Assembly: GCA_964468435.1 (NCBI GenBank)
Contig: CAYXVE010000098.1
Span: forward strand, 1-9,461
DNA length: 9,461 nucleotides
Direction of reading: 5' to 3'
Source of the DNA: JBCCTX01 sp964468435
Lineage (GTDB): Bacteria > Bacteroidota > Bacteroidia > J057
This document shows positions 1-5,568 of this stretch, piece after piece; within the stretch, counting starts at the first letter, position 1; every line of letters starts with the position of its first letter. The notes under the pieces are model-generated. The model saw only the letters and a list, made by a program, of their open reading frames with translations. It did not search any database and was not told where the DNA came from. Made by a program: the position numbers and the translations under genes.

Positions 1-2
1 GT

Positions 3-419
3 AAAAATATCCTTCAGCCAAAATATGCAGTGGATTATGGGGAATACAGATATAGATTAGATCATACAATTCAAACTAGAAAAGACTGGAATCAATTTTA
101 TGACAGTAATAAAGCATTTGGAATTAATAATTTTTACGAGTCAGATAAATTCATAATATTTAATTTCTTTTGGGGGAAACAATTTCCCTAGGTTTTATAT
201 TCCAAAATATCAGGTAAAATTATTTGCGCTAAGAAAGTAATTGAGCCCATTGAAGATCGATATCAATTTTGGGGACCCTTTGTAGTTGAGGGAGATTATC
301 TTTATTCAGTTTTATACCCTCAGGTACTAAAAAAAGAAAATATCATACCTGAACAACTTGATAATATAGACCAATTACTCAATCCAATACTTATTAAAAT
401 GAAATTAAAAAAATTCTAA
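3..419 (+). pseudogene. 6-bladed beta-propeller protein, C-terminal part, interrupted by in-frame TAG
   Basis: One reading frame runs from the window edge to a TAA at 417-419 and is broken only by a TAG at 189-191. The two halves read as one protein: a strand-rich part with YGEYRYRLDHT and ESDKFIIFNF before the stop, then VLYSKISGKI, a FWGPFVVEGDYLYSVL strand pair, and the ending LLNPILIKMKLKKF. An ending with NP followed by a hydrophobic/Lys strand is typical of the secreted 6-bladed beta-propeller proteins common in Bacteroidota, which are usually lipoproteins of unknown function. The N-terminus lies outside the window. Because homologous-looking sequence continues in the same frame after the TAG, a nonsense mutation is more likely than a natural end. 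The family call rests on overall pattern, not on a catalytic motif. Confidence 0.6.
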
Positions 420-447
420 TTATGAATAGTTGTGAAATTAACTAAGT

Positions 448-488
448 ACAGGAGAAAAGATTTATTTCTGCAGTCAAGTCCTGTTTTT
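448..488 (+). terminator. possible weak intrinsic terminator after the propeller gene
   Basis: Arms ACAGGA (448-453) and TCCTGT (479-484) are perfect inverted repeats and run into a T tract (484-488). A second small stem, AGAAA/TTTCT, can form inside the loop by giving up one outer pair. It sits 28 bases after the TAA at 417-419. The stem is short and the loop long, so this is a weak candidate. Apart from this hairpin I see nothing convincing in 420-561. Confidence 0.25.
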
Positions 489-561
489 GGAAGAGCTTAC
501 CTCGGATTAAGTTGCTTTGCTGTTATCTCAATTTAACATCTTTAACCCTTACCCACCATTT

Positions 562-594
562 TTTGTCGTGTATTTAGATGGTTTAGTATTATTC
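562..594 (+). promoter_or_regulatory. possible Bacteroidota-type promoter for the 618 small ORF
   Basis: A TTTG at 562-565 is followed after 21 bases by TATTATTC (587-594), a partial match (two mismatches) to the Bacteroidota -7 element TAnnTTTG. It lies just upstream of the GGAGG/ATG of the small ORF at 618. Spacing is acceptable but the -7 match is imperfect, so this is tentative. Confidence 0.2.
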
Positions 595-617
595 CTGTCA
601 TGGAATTGGAGGAAAAA

Positions 618-725
618 ATGCAAAGCACATCTTCTTCTTCAACAACTAATTATCATCATATCAAACTTATGCTAGACACATTAGATATTTCAGATAATCC
701 AGTAGTACAATTGTACCTGATTTAA
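618..725 (+). CDS. small hypothetical protein (35 aa)
   Basis: An ATG at 618 is preceded by a strong GGAGG (608-612) with 5-base spacing, which stands out because most genes here lack a clear Shine-Dalgarno. The ORF codes for 35 residues: a Ser/Thr-rich start (QSTSSSSTT), then NYHHIKLMLDTLDISDNPVV, ending QLYLI. I do not recognise it. It has no signal peptide or membrane segment. It is in the same frame as the 747-938 ORF, separated by three stops (TAA 723, TAG 732, TAG 744), so the two could be separate small genes or remains of one decayed gene. The ribosome-binding site favours translation, but coding status is uncertain. Confidence 0.35.
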   Translation: MQSTSSSSTTNYHHIKLMLDTLDISDNPVVQLYLI

Positions 726-746
726 GTAACATAGTGCATAGAGTAG

Positions 747-938
747 ATGATGTTTTCTGCATATGAATTTAAGTATTGGGTTGAGGCTCAAATAGCAAAT
801 GGGAATGAAATAGATCCAAACTTAATGGAGTTGTATGAAAAATTGGATGAAAATGATAGTCTGAAACTCTTTCACCTTGAGCCTCTATCTATCTATCGTT
901 ATGGGTTCAGGTGGGGCCCAGATCCAAGAACGAATTAA
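747..938 (+). CDS. small hypothetical protein (63 aa)
   Basis: The ORF begins with tandem ATGs (747 and 750), immediately after an in-frame TAG at 744-746. The 63-residue product is acidic in the middle (NGNEIDPNLMELYEKLDEND), with an aromatic N-terminal stretch (AYEFKYWVEAQ) and an unusual end containing YRYGFRWGPDP. It shows no signal peptide, membrane segment or cysteine, so it would be a small cytoplasmic protein. I do not recognise the family. No Shine-Dalgarno is visible, so translation may depend on the upstream 35-codon ORF. Amino-acid composition looks protein-like rather than random, but a decayed gene remains possible. Confidence 0.4.
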   Translation: MMFSAYEFKYWVEAQIANGNEIDPNLMELYEKLDENDSLKLFHLEPLSIYRYGFRWGPDPRTN

Positions 939-1065
939 CTCCTTTTTTCCAATCCACTCTTTTTTTATTTGATACTTAGGTCAACAATAGTAGTGTTGCT
1001 TCTAAGTTGCTCTAAAGAATAAGAGCGATACTCGGAGATACGCCCCTCCCATCCAAGACATTTAA

Positions 1066-1094
1066 TTGACAACATGAGTATTTTCTCATAAATT
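1066..1094 (+). promoter_or_regulatory. candidate promoter of arsR
   Basis: TTGACA at 1066-1071 is followed, after 17 bases, by TAAATT at 1089-1094, a 4/6 match to a sigma70 -10. The ArsR operator begins at the next base, so repressor would cover the transcription start. An alternative is the Bacteroidota-like TATATTTA at 1100-1107 inside the operator, which lacks a well-placed -33 TTTG. The rest of 939-1065 shows nothing I can name. Confidence 0.3.
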
Positions 1095-1112
1095 GTTCGT
1101 ATATTTACGAAC
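1095..1112 (+). promoter_or_regulatory. ArsR operator 1, upstream of arsR
   Basis: Perfect 7-base inverted repeat GTTCGTA-TATT-TACGAAC with a 4-base spacer, 16 bases before the arsR ATG. ArsR/SmtB repressors bind imperfect 12-2-12-like palindromes in the promoters they control. The same GTTCGTA/TRCGAAC design recurs after the gene at 1450-1467, which supports both being real sites. Confidence 0.7.
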
Positions 1113-1128
1113 GATAGAATTGCACAAA

Positions 1129-1434
1129 ATGCTAGACATTACAAAAAGCGATTATCTTACAAAGGAGCAGGTACAGACAGCAAGGTTTGCAAAAGCCTTA
1201 GGGCATCCTATCCGCATAGCGATATTGGCATTGCTCAATTCTCAGCCCTATTGCTATCACGGTGATATGGCTGAAGAACTACCGATTGCTAAATCGACCC
1301 TGTCTCAACACTTGAAAGCGTTGAAAGATGCAGGATTGATTCAAGGAGATATTACCCCACCAACCACTAAGTACTGCATCAACCGAGCTAATTTCGATCT
1401 CGCTAAGTCCCTGCTAAACAGAGTGCTAAAATAA
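1129..1434 (+). CDS. arsR: ArsR-family metalloid-responsive repressor
   Basis: A 101-residue winged-helix repressor of the ArsR/SmtB family, expected to bind operator DNA as a dimer and let go when a thiol-binding metalloid such as As(III), or possibly an organoarsenical, binds. Visible features are the N-terminal helix with AKALGHPIRIAIL (22-33), the helix-turn-helix with AKSTLSQHLKALKDAGLI (54-71), and a C-terminal dimerisation helix. Candidate ligands are Cys42 and His44 in YCYHGD, and Cys83 in KYCIN. Bacteroidota relatives usually carry Cys-x-Cys at the first position, so His44 looks like a substitution. I chose ATG 1129 because an earlier TTG (1093) would place the operator inside the coding sequence. 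The matching palindromes on both sides suggest autoregulation plus control of the operon that follows. Confidence 0.9.
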   Translation: MLDITKSDYLTKEQVQTARFAKALGHPIRIAILALLNSQPYCYHGDMAEELPIAKSTLSQHLKALKDAGLIQGDITPPTTKYCINRANFDLAKSLLNRVLK

Positions 1435-1449
1435 TCTTCTATAAATATT

Positions 1450-1474
1450 GTTCGTAGTTTTGCGAACTGCGAAC
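1450..1474 (+). promoter_or_regulatory. ArsR operator 2 with an extra half-site, ahead of the operon
   Basis: GTTCGTA-GTTT-TGCGAAC (1450-1467) has the same geometry as operator 1, with one arm mismatch. The right half-site TGCGAAC is repeated directly at 1468-1474, so three half-sites lie in tandem. A wider arm pair, ATTGTTCG/CGAACAAT (1447-1454 and 1470-1477), is also possible. The site overlaps the -33 element of the operon promoter, which fits repression by blocking RNA polymerase. Confidence 0.65.
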
Positions 1475-1490
1475 AATTTCTGTACATTTG
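1459..1490 (+). promoter_or_regulatory. Bacteroidota-type promoter of the arsenic operon
   Basis: TTTG (1459-1462), 20 bases, then TACATTTG (1483-1490), a perfect TAnnTTTG -7 element at the spacing usual for the primary sigma factor of Bacteroidota. The -33 lies inside ArsR operator 2. Transcription would start near 1497, leaving a leader of about 20 bases before ATG 1518. Confidence 0.65.
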
Positions 1491-1517
1491 TGATCGTATT
1501 ACATAAACTTCGAAAAT

Positions 1518-1754
1518 ATGATAGAGATAAAAGTATTAGGACCAGGTTGCCCAAAGTGCAAAACTACCTACAGCAATGTGCTTGAAGCACTCAAACAAAC
1601 CAACATTGAAGCTCAGGTGGAGAAAGTTGAGGACATTGAAGAGATGATGAAATACAATATACTGACCACTCCTGTTTTGATGATTGACAAACAAATCAAG
1701 ATCAAAGGCAGAGTAGCAAAAGTAAGCGAAATCGTTGAATTACTGAAAAAGTAG
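1518..1754 (+). CDS. small thioredoxin-like CPKC protein (redox-active disulfide protein 2 family)
   Basis: A 78-residue cytoplasmic thioredoxin-fold protein of the small 'redox-active disulfide protein' type, which exchanges dithiol and disulfide with partner proteins. The active site is GPGCPKC with Cys11 and Cys14. The cis-proline loop follows at TTPVL (Pro52), and a C-terminal helix ends in ELLKK. There is no signal peptide, so it should act inside the cell. It is the first gene after operator 2 and its promoter, and similar proteins often sit next to DUF318 permeases and ArsR regulators in Bacteroidota. By position it may donate electrons to the downstream ArsG/ArsF pair, in an ArsE-like role. 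That role is inference. It could also simply reduce arsenate or mixed arsenic-thiol adducts. It stops with TAG, showing that TAG is an ordinary stop in this organism. Confidence 0.88.
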   Translation: MIEIKVLGPGCPKCKTTYSNVLEALKQTNIEAQVEKVEDIEEMMKYNILTTPVLMIDKQIKIKGRVAKVSEIVELLKK

Positions 1755-1862
1755 GAATATGGAAACCTAAAATATTGCTAAATAAAAGTAGTTACAGGTA
1801 GATGACCCTTGTTGTTTAACTTCGGGTTGCTGTTAATATCTAAAAGCTTAGTCATGAGCAGT

Positions 1863-2300
1863 ATGAAGCAGATTTTTTTTATGGCTTTGGTCTTGATGAG
1901 TACCATAGCCCATGGGCAGTCGAAACTAGATGCCTTTCTTTCAGGTTTCAGTTATAATAATCGAAAGGAAATGAAAATATCTTCTGAACAAATCATTCAA
2001 TTACTTCAAGAAGATAAAGCAGTTCTGGTCGATATACGATTTGAAGAAGAGCAAGCAGCCTGGAAGATGGATTATGCACTAAAAATGCCTCTTGCCACTT
2101 TACCTAAGCGTTTTGAAGAACTTCCCAAGGACAAACTCATTGTAACGGCTTGCCCCCACAAAGATCGGGCGATTATCGCAATGGTTTATCTCAAAAGTAA
2201 AGGTTATGAGGTAGCTTATTTAAAAGACGGTTTACTTGGCTTAGCAGATTACTTACGAGGTGATAACGCGAGAAACTTTATTGAAAATTTTGACAACTAA
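1863..2300 (+). CDS. exported single-domain rhodanese-like protein
   Basis: A 145-residue protein with a Sec signal peptide (MKQIFFMALVLMSTIAHG, cleavage probably after AHG) and one rhodanese domain. The domain shows VLVDIRFEEE (54-63), then the active-site loop ACPHKDR with Cys97 and Arg102, then a helix and GYEVAYLKDG before the C-terminus. Rhodaneses carry sulfur on the loop cysteine. A few use it to handle arsenate or other oxyanions, so a periplasmic sulfur or arsenic function is possible but unproven. I chose ATG 1863 because it gives the cleanest signal peptide. ATG 1854 adds three residues, and TTG 1809 would add an unlikely extension. The 108-base gap after the CPKC gene is the longest in the operon and shows no promoter I can defend. 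The next gene starts 5 bases after this stop. Confidence 0.85.
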   Translation: MKQIFFMALVLMSTIAHGQSKLDAFLSGFSYNNRKEMKISSEQIIQLLQEDKAVLVDIRFEEEQAAWKMDYALKMPLATLPKRFEELPKDKLIVTACPHKDRAIIAMVYLKSKGYEVAYLKDGLLGLADYLRGDNARNFIENFDN

Positions 2301-2305
2301 TACCA

Positions 2306-3280
2306 ATGTTCGATTGGATACAACATTTCGCTGATTGGCTTATCTATTCCCTATTTGGAATAGGTGCTGATACCCATTTAGGCACAGCCTTAAATTTCTT
2401 CGTGTACGACACCTTGAAAATTCTTATTCTTCTGTTTGTGATTGTCTTTTTGATGGGGATTATCAATGCTTATTTCCCAATAGAACGATTGAAAAACTAT
2501 CTAAACCGAAAAAAACTCTACGGACTTGAATACTTGTTAGCTTCTGTTTTTGGAGGAATAACGCCTTTTTGTTCTTGTTCTTCCGTCCCATTATTTATTG
2601 GTTTTGTGCAGGGAGGAATTCCTCTAGGGGTAACTTTTGCATTTTTGATTACTTCACCATTGGTCAATGAAGTCGCTATTGCCTTGTTTGTCGGAATGTT
2701 CGGCATCAAAGCTACCTTAATTTATGCTATTTCAGGAATTTTATTGGGATCAATTGGTGGTTGGTTGTTGGGAAAATTTAATCTTGAACCATTGCTTTCA
2801 GATTGGGTCAAGAAAATCCTCGATAGTAAAATGCAGCAAGGTGAGTACGAGGTAGAAAAGCAGACCTTCTTCCAAAGACTACCGAACATCACTCGAGCTG
2901 CATGGGATATTGTGAAAGGTGTCGTTTTGTATGTCATACTAGGCATTGCCATTGGTGCTGCCATGCACGGCTATGTGCCAGAAAACTTTTTTGGTCAGTA
3001 TTTGGGTAGTGGGCAGTGGTGGACGGTACCGCTAGCAGTCATTCTTGCCGTACCTATGTATGCAAATGCCGCAGGCATTGTTCCCGTGATCCAGGTCTTT
3101 GTTGCCAAAGGCGTACCGCTTGGTACTGCCATTGCTTTTATGATGGCAACAGTGGGTTTGTCTATACCCGAAGCGACATTACTTAAAAAAGTAATGACCA
3201 TGAAATTGATAGCCACTTATTTTGGTATAGTTACGCTATTTATTATGCTATCAGGATTTTTGTTCAATATCTTATTATGA
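2306..3280 (+). CDS. ArsP/DUF318-family permease
   Basis: A 324-residue inner-membrane permease of PF03773 (DUF318), the family of ArsP, which exports trivalent organoarsenicals. It is built as two related halves. The first has the signature GGITPFCSCSSVPL (83-96, with Cys89 and Cys91) followed by GGIPLG and ITSPLVNEVA. The second repeats the plan with VPMYANAAGIVPV, GVPLGTAIAF and LSIPEATLL. A hydrophilic loop in the middle (around 165-195) separates them. Length and motifs are intact. Other members of the family are proposed to move Cu or Zn, so the substrate is not fixed by sequence. The ArsR control and the ArsF/ArsG neighbours favour methyl- or aromatic arsenicals. Its TGA overlaps the next ATG (ATGA), a sign of translational coupling. 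Confidence 0.85.
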   Translation: MFDWIQHFADWLIYSLFGIGADTHLGTALNFFVYDTLKILILLFVIVFLMGIINAYFPIERLKNYLNRKKLYGLEYLLASVFGGITPFCSCSSVPLFIGFVQGGIPLGVTFAFLITSPLVNEVAIALFVGMFGIKATLIYAISGILLGSIGGWLLGKFNLEPLLSDWVKKILDSKMQQGEYEVEKQTFFQRLPNITRAAWDIVKGVVLYVILGIAIGAAMHGYVPENFFGQYLGSGQWWTVPLAVILAVPMYANAAGIVPVIQVFVAKGVPLGTAIAFMMATVGLSIPEATLLKKVMTMKLIATYFGIVTLFIMLSGFLFNILL

Positions 3281-3732
3281 AAACAAAAACAGAAATACTG
3301 CTTGAACTTTGGGTAGAAGCACGAACGCGATTTACCAACCAGTTAGAAAATCTGTCTGAAAGAGATTTGCCAAAGAGATTGGGAAATTCGCCCAATTCAG
3401 TTGGTTTTCTCATTCGACATATCGGAGACGTTGAATTACTGTTTGCTAAAAATGTGTTTGGGGATAGCTCGGTAAAAGTAACTGCGAGAACTGTTATTGA
3501 AAAACGAGATACGGGGGAATGGACAGATTTAGAGGCGTTGAAAAGCTATGTTTCCAAATCATTTGAAAAGCTAATATCCATAGTAGGGAAACAAACAGAT
3601 GAAGATTGGGAAACGACCATTCGCACTCAAGAATTTGGCACAAAAACCAAAGCAGAAGCCTTCGGAAGGATTGTTTCACATACAGCGTATCACGCAGGTC
3701 AGTTGGCACTCATCAATAAATATAGTTCATGA
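3277..3732 (+). CDS. DinB/YfiT-superfamily putative metalloenzyme
   Basis: A 151-residue four-helix-bundle protein of the DinB superfamily, with no signal peptide and so cytoplasmic. The three metal-binding histidines are present: His48 in FLIRHIGDVE, and His135 and His139 in SHTAYHAGQL. Members bind Zn or Ni, and several act as thiol transferases that join low-molecular-weight thiols such as bacillithiol to reactive compounds. In an arsenical operon a thiol-conjugation or detoxification role would make sense, but this is inference. It overlaps the permease upstream and the DUF2490 gene downstream by ATGA, so it is a true operon member rather than a chance neighbour. No domain is missing. Confidence 0.88.
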   Translation: MKTKTEILLELWVEARTRFTNQLENLSERDLPKRLGNSPNSVGFLIRHIGDVELLFAKNVFGDSSVKVTARTVIEKRDTGEWTDLEALKSYVSKSFEKLISIVGKQTDEDWETTIRTQEFGTKTKAEAFGRIVSHTAYHAGQLALINKYSS

Positions 3733-4433
3733 ACAAGTGGTTTTTACTTACAATTTTATTGGGGAGGATTTACACCTCAGTTAGTCAGGATATTCATTAT
3801 TCAGGAGTATTTCCTACCATAGACCACAGCGGTATATTATCAGAAAAATGGTCTTATAACTCATACAATTTTGCAGCTATAAAACCTTATGGCTCTACTT
3901 CTGATAAAGCAAGAACATTGTATGTGTACTTTGAAAATGGAGTGAGTTATCATTTAACACCGTACCTATCTATTACTAATGCTTATGTGTATGAAAGGCA
4001 AGAAACTTTTGAGAAAAATGCACGAAATGAGCATCGTATTTTTCAACAAATTACTTACCAATCTCCTCTTACAAATAAATGGGGCATTAAGCTGAGAGCA
4101 AGGTTTGACGAGCGATTCATTCAAGATGTTGTATCAAAAGAATATGATTTTTACCATCGTCTGCGTGCACTAGTAGGATTAGAATATATATTGAGCAAAA
4201 AAATATACGTATTTGGATATTCTGAATATTTCTTCGACACTACCCTAAATAGTCGATTTAAGTTTAATGAAAATTGGTCTGCTTTACAATTTGGATATCG
4301 ATTCAATGAAAAGAATTCAATTGAATTTGGTTATTTATATGTTGGATGGATTCGTAATGCTTTGAACAACTGGCTTCACCAACACTATTTGCAATTAACT
4401 TGGGTAAACAGATTAAATTTAGCAAAAAAATAA
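3729..4433 (+). CDS. DUF2490-like outer-membrane beta-barrel protein
   Basis: A 234-residue exported protein with a signal peptide (MNKWFLLTILLGRIYTSVSQ) and then alternating amphipathic strands rich in Tyr, Phe and Trp. Examples are the segments around SEKWSYNSYNF, RTLYVYFENGVSYHL, IKLRARFDERF, KIYVFGYSEYFF and LQFGYRFNEKNSIEFGYLYV. The ending HYLQLTWVNRLNLAKK fits a last membrane strand. Length and the final WxxR/tyrosine strand pattern fit DUF2490, a family of unassigned barrels in Bacteroidota. It starts within the DinB stop (ATGA). A role in exporting or admitting compounds across the outer membrane is possible, but the sequence does not reveal a substrate. An unrelated barrel family is the main alternative. 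Confidence 0.7.
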   Translation: MNKWFLLTILLGRIYTSVSQDIHYSGVFPTIDHSGILSEKWSYNSYNFAAIKPYGSTSDKARTLYVYFENGVSYHLTPYLSITNAYVYERQETFEKNARNEHRIFQQITYQSPLTNKWGIKLRARFDERFIQDVVSKEYDFYHRLRALVGLEYILSKKIYVFGYSEYFFDTTLNSRFKFNENWSALQFGYRFNEKNSIEFGYLYVGWIRNALNNWLHQHYLQLTWVNRLNLAKK

Positions 4434-4440
4434 AATAAAC

Positions 4441-4857
4441 ATGATAGCAAAAAACCTTTTCTTATCAGTGACAACTTTTATGTTGTTGCTTTTTGCCGCT
4501 TGTAATAGCGAAGCGCAAAACCCCCAACAATTATCAACCTCAAACCCTCATGCAAAAATTGAAGTCATTCAATTTCACTCAGAACATCGTTGTATGACTT
4601 GCAACAAGATTGAGAAATTGAGCAGAGAAGCTTTGAAAGACTTTTCTAATATTCCTTTTTCGTTGGTCAATGTAGATAACGAGAAAAACGAAAAAATAGC
4701 TGAAGAATTTGAAGCTTTCGGAACGGCATTATTTCTTCATAATCTAGCAACAGGTGAAAAAAAGAATTTGACTGAGTTTGCTTTTATGAATGCAGGTAAT
4801 CAAGAGAAATTTATTGCCGAACTCAAAAAAGAGATTAGCATATTTCAAAAGCTGTAG
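4441..4857 (+). CDS. arsF: ArsF-family nitroreductase-subunit lipoprotein with CMTC motif
   Basis: A 138-residue protein of the family named ArsF, after a nitrophenyl-arsenical resistance operon in which ArsF is needed to reduce the nitro group. A hydrophobic leader ends in LLLFAAC, a lipobox with Cys21 as the probable lipid-bearing residue, so it should be anchored in the periplasm. A thioredoxin-like part follows: IEVIQFHSEHRCMTC (Cys51 and Cys54), a helix, PFSLVNVDNEKN, then an alpha/beta end with GTALFLHNL. It lacks the cis-Pro of classic thioredoxins at the usual place. It lies 7 bases after the barrel gene and 3 bases before ArsG, and all three are probably cotranscribed. The enzymatic role comes from the family name, not from residues visible here. 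Confidence 0.85.
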   Translation: MIAKNLFLSVTTFMLLLFAACNSEAQNPQQLSTSNPHAKIEVIQFHSEHRCMTCNKIEKLSREALKDFSNIPFSLVNVDNEKNEKIAEEFEAFGTALFLHNLATGEKKNLTEFAFMNAGNQEKFIAELKKEISIFQKL

Positions 4858-4860
4858 GTT

Positions 4861-5568
4861 TTGGAGTGGATCAATGAATTAGCACAAAACCGTGAAGCCC
4901 CAATTTTTGCGGCATTTGCATTGGGATTGTTAACAGCAATTGCTCCTTGCCCACTTGCAACTAATGTAACTGCAACGGCTTATATTGCCAAAACCATAAC
5001 TGACAAGAAGAGGGTGTTATTGAGTGGTTTGCTCTATACCTTGGGTAGGGTTTTTTCTTACACGTTGATTGGTGCAATTATCTATTTTGGAGCAAGTAAA
5101 TTTCAGGTTGCCAAACTGTTTCAAGGTAACGGAGAAAAATATGTCGGTTTTGTGCTAATTATCATTGGCTTGGTCATGCTAGATGTAATCAAACTCAATT
5201 TCATCCAAGGCGGAAATTTCACAGACAAGCTATCTGAAAAGTTCAAAACCCAAGGTTTATTAGGTGCCTTTGTTTTAGGTACCTTGTTTGCCATGGCTTT
5301 TTGTCCTTACAGCGGAGCATTATTTTTTGCCATGCTTATTCCAATGACACTTTCAGCTAGTGCAGGTCTGGCTCTACCGGTTGTATTTTCTTTGGGTACG
5401 GGTTTGCCTGTGATACTGTTTGCCTTTGTGATTGCATTTAGTATGGAAAAATTGGGAATGTATTTTAAGGCCATAACCCAGGTGGAAAAAGTAATGCGAT
5501 TTACAGCAGGTTTAGTGTTCATACTGACAGGTTTGTATTACATCAATATCTATTTCAAATTGATATGA
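4861..5568 (+). CDS. arsG: ArsG-family inner-membrane protein (CcdA/DsbD-like)
   Basis: A 235-residue polytopic protein of the family called ArsG, an aromatic-arsenical efflux permease, related in sequence to the CcdA/DsbD electron-transfer membrane domain. About six membrane segments are visible. The paired cysteines of that fold are present: Cys30 in AIAPCPLATN on the first segment and Cys148 in AMAFCPYSGAL on the fourth. In DsbD these two shuttle electrons across the membrane. The start is TTG 4861: no ATG or GTG lies in frame before residue 106, and the nearby ATG (4874) is out of frame. It is in the same frame as ArsF, separated by TAG and one codon. The stop overlaps the FmdE start (ATGA). 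Transport versus electron transfer cannot be settled from sequence. Confidence 0.87.
   Translation: MEWINELAQNREAPIFAAFALGLLTAIAPCPLATNVTATAYIAKTITDKKRVLLSGLLYTLGRVFSYTLIGAIIYFGASKFQVAKLFQGNGEKYVGFVLIIIGLVMLDVIKLNFIQGGNFTDKLSEKFKTQGLLGAFVLGTLFAMAFCPYSGALFFAMLIPMTLSASAGLALPVVFSLGTGLPVILFAFVIAFSMEKLGMYFKAITQVEKVMRFTAGLVFILTGLYYINIYFKLI

Noticed and set aside
1093..1128. Longer arsR starting at TTG 1093
   Set aside because: It would place the palindromic operator inside the coding region, and its extra residues do not look like an ArsR N-terminus. ATG 1129 fits the family.
2518..3216. Antisense open frames opposite the permease gene
   Set aside because: They mirror the strongly supported permease frame and encode low-complexity, non-family-like peptides without starts or promoters.
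189..4857. TAG read as a sense codon in this organism
   Set aside because: TAG is a clean natural end for the CPKC gene (1752-1754) and for arsF (4855-4857), so general recoding is not supported.
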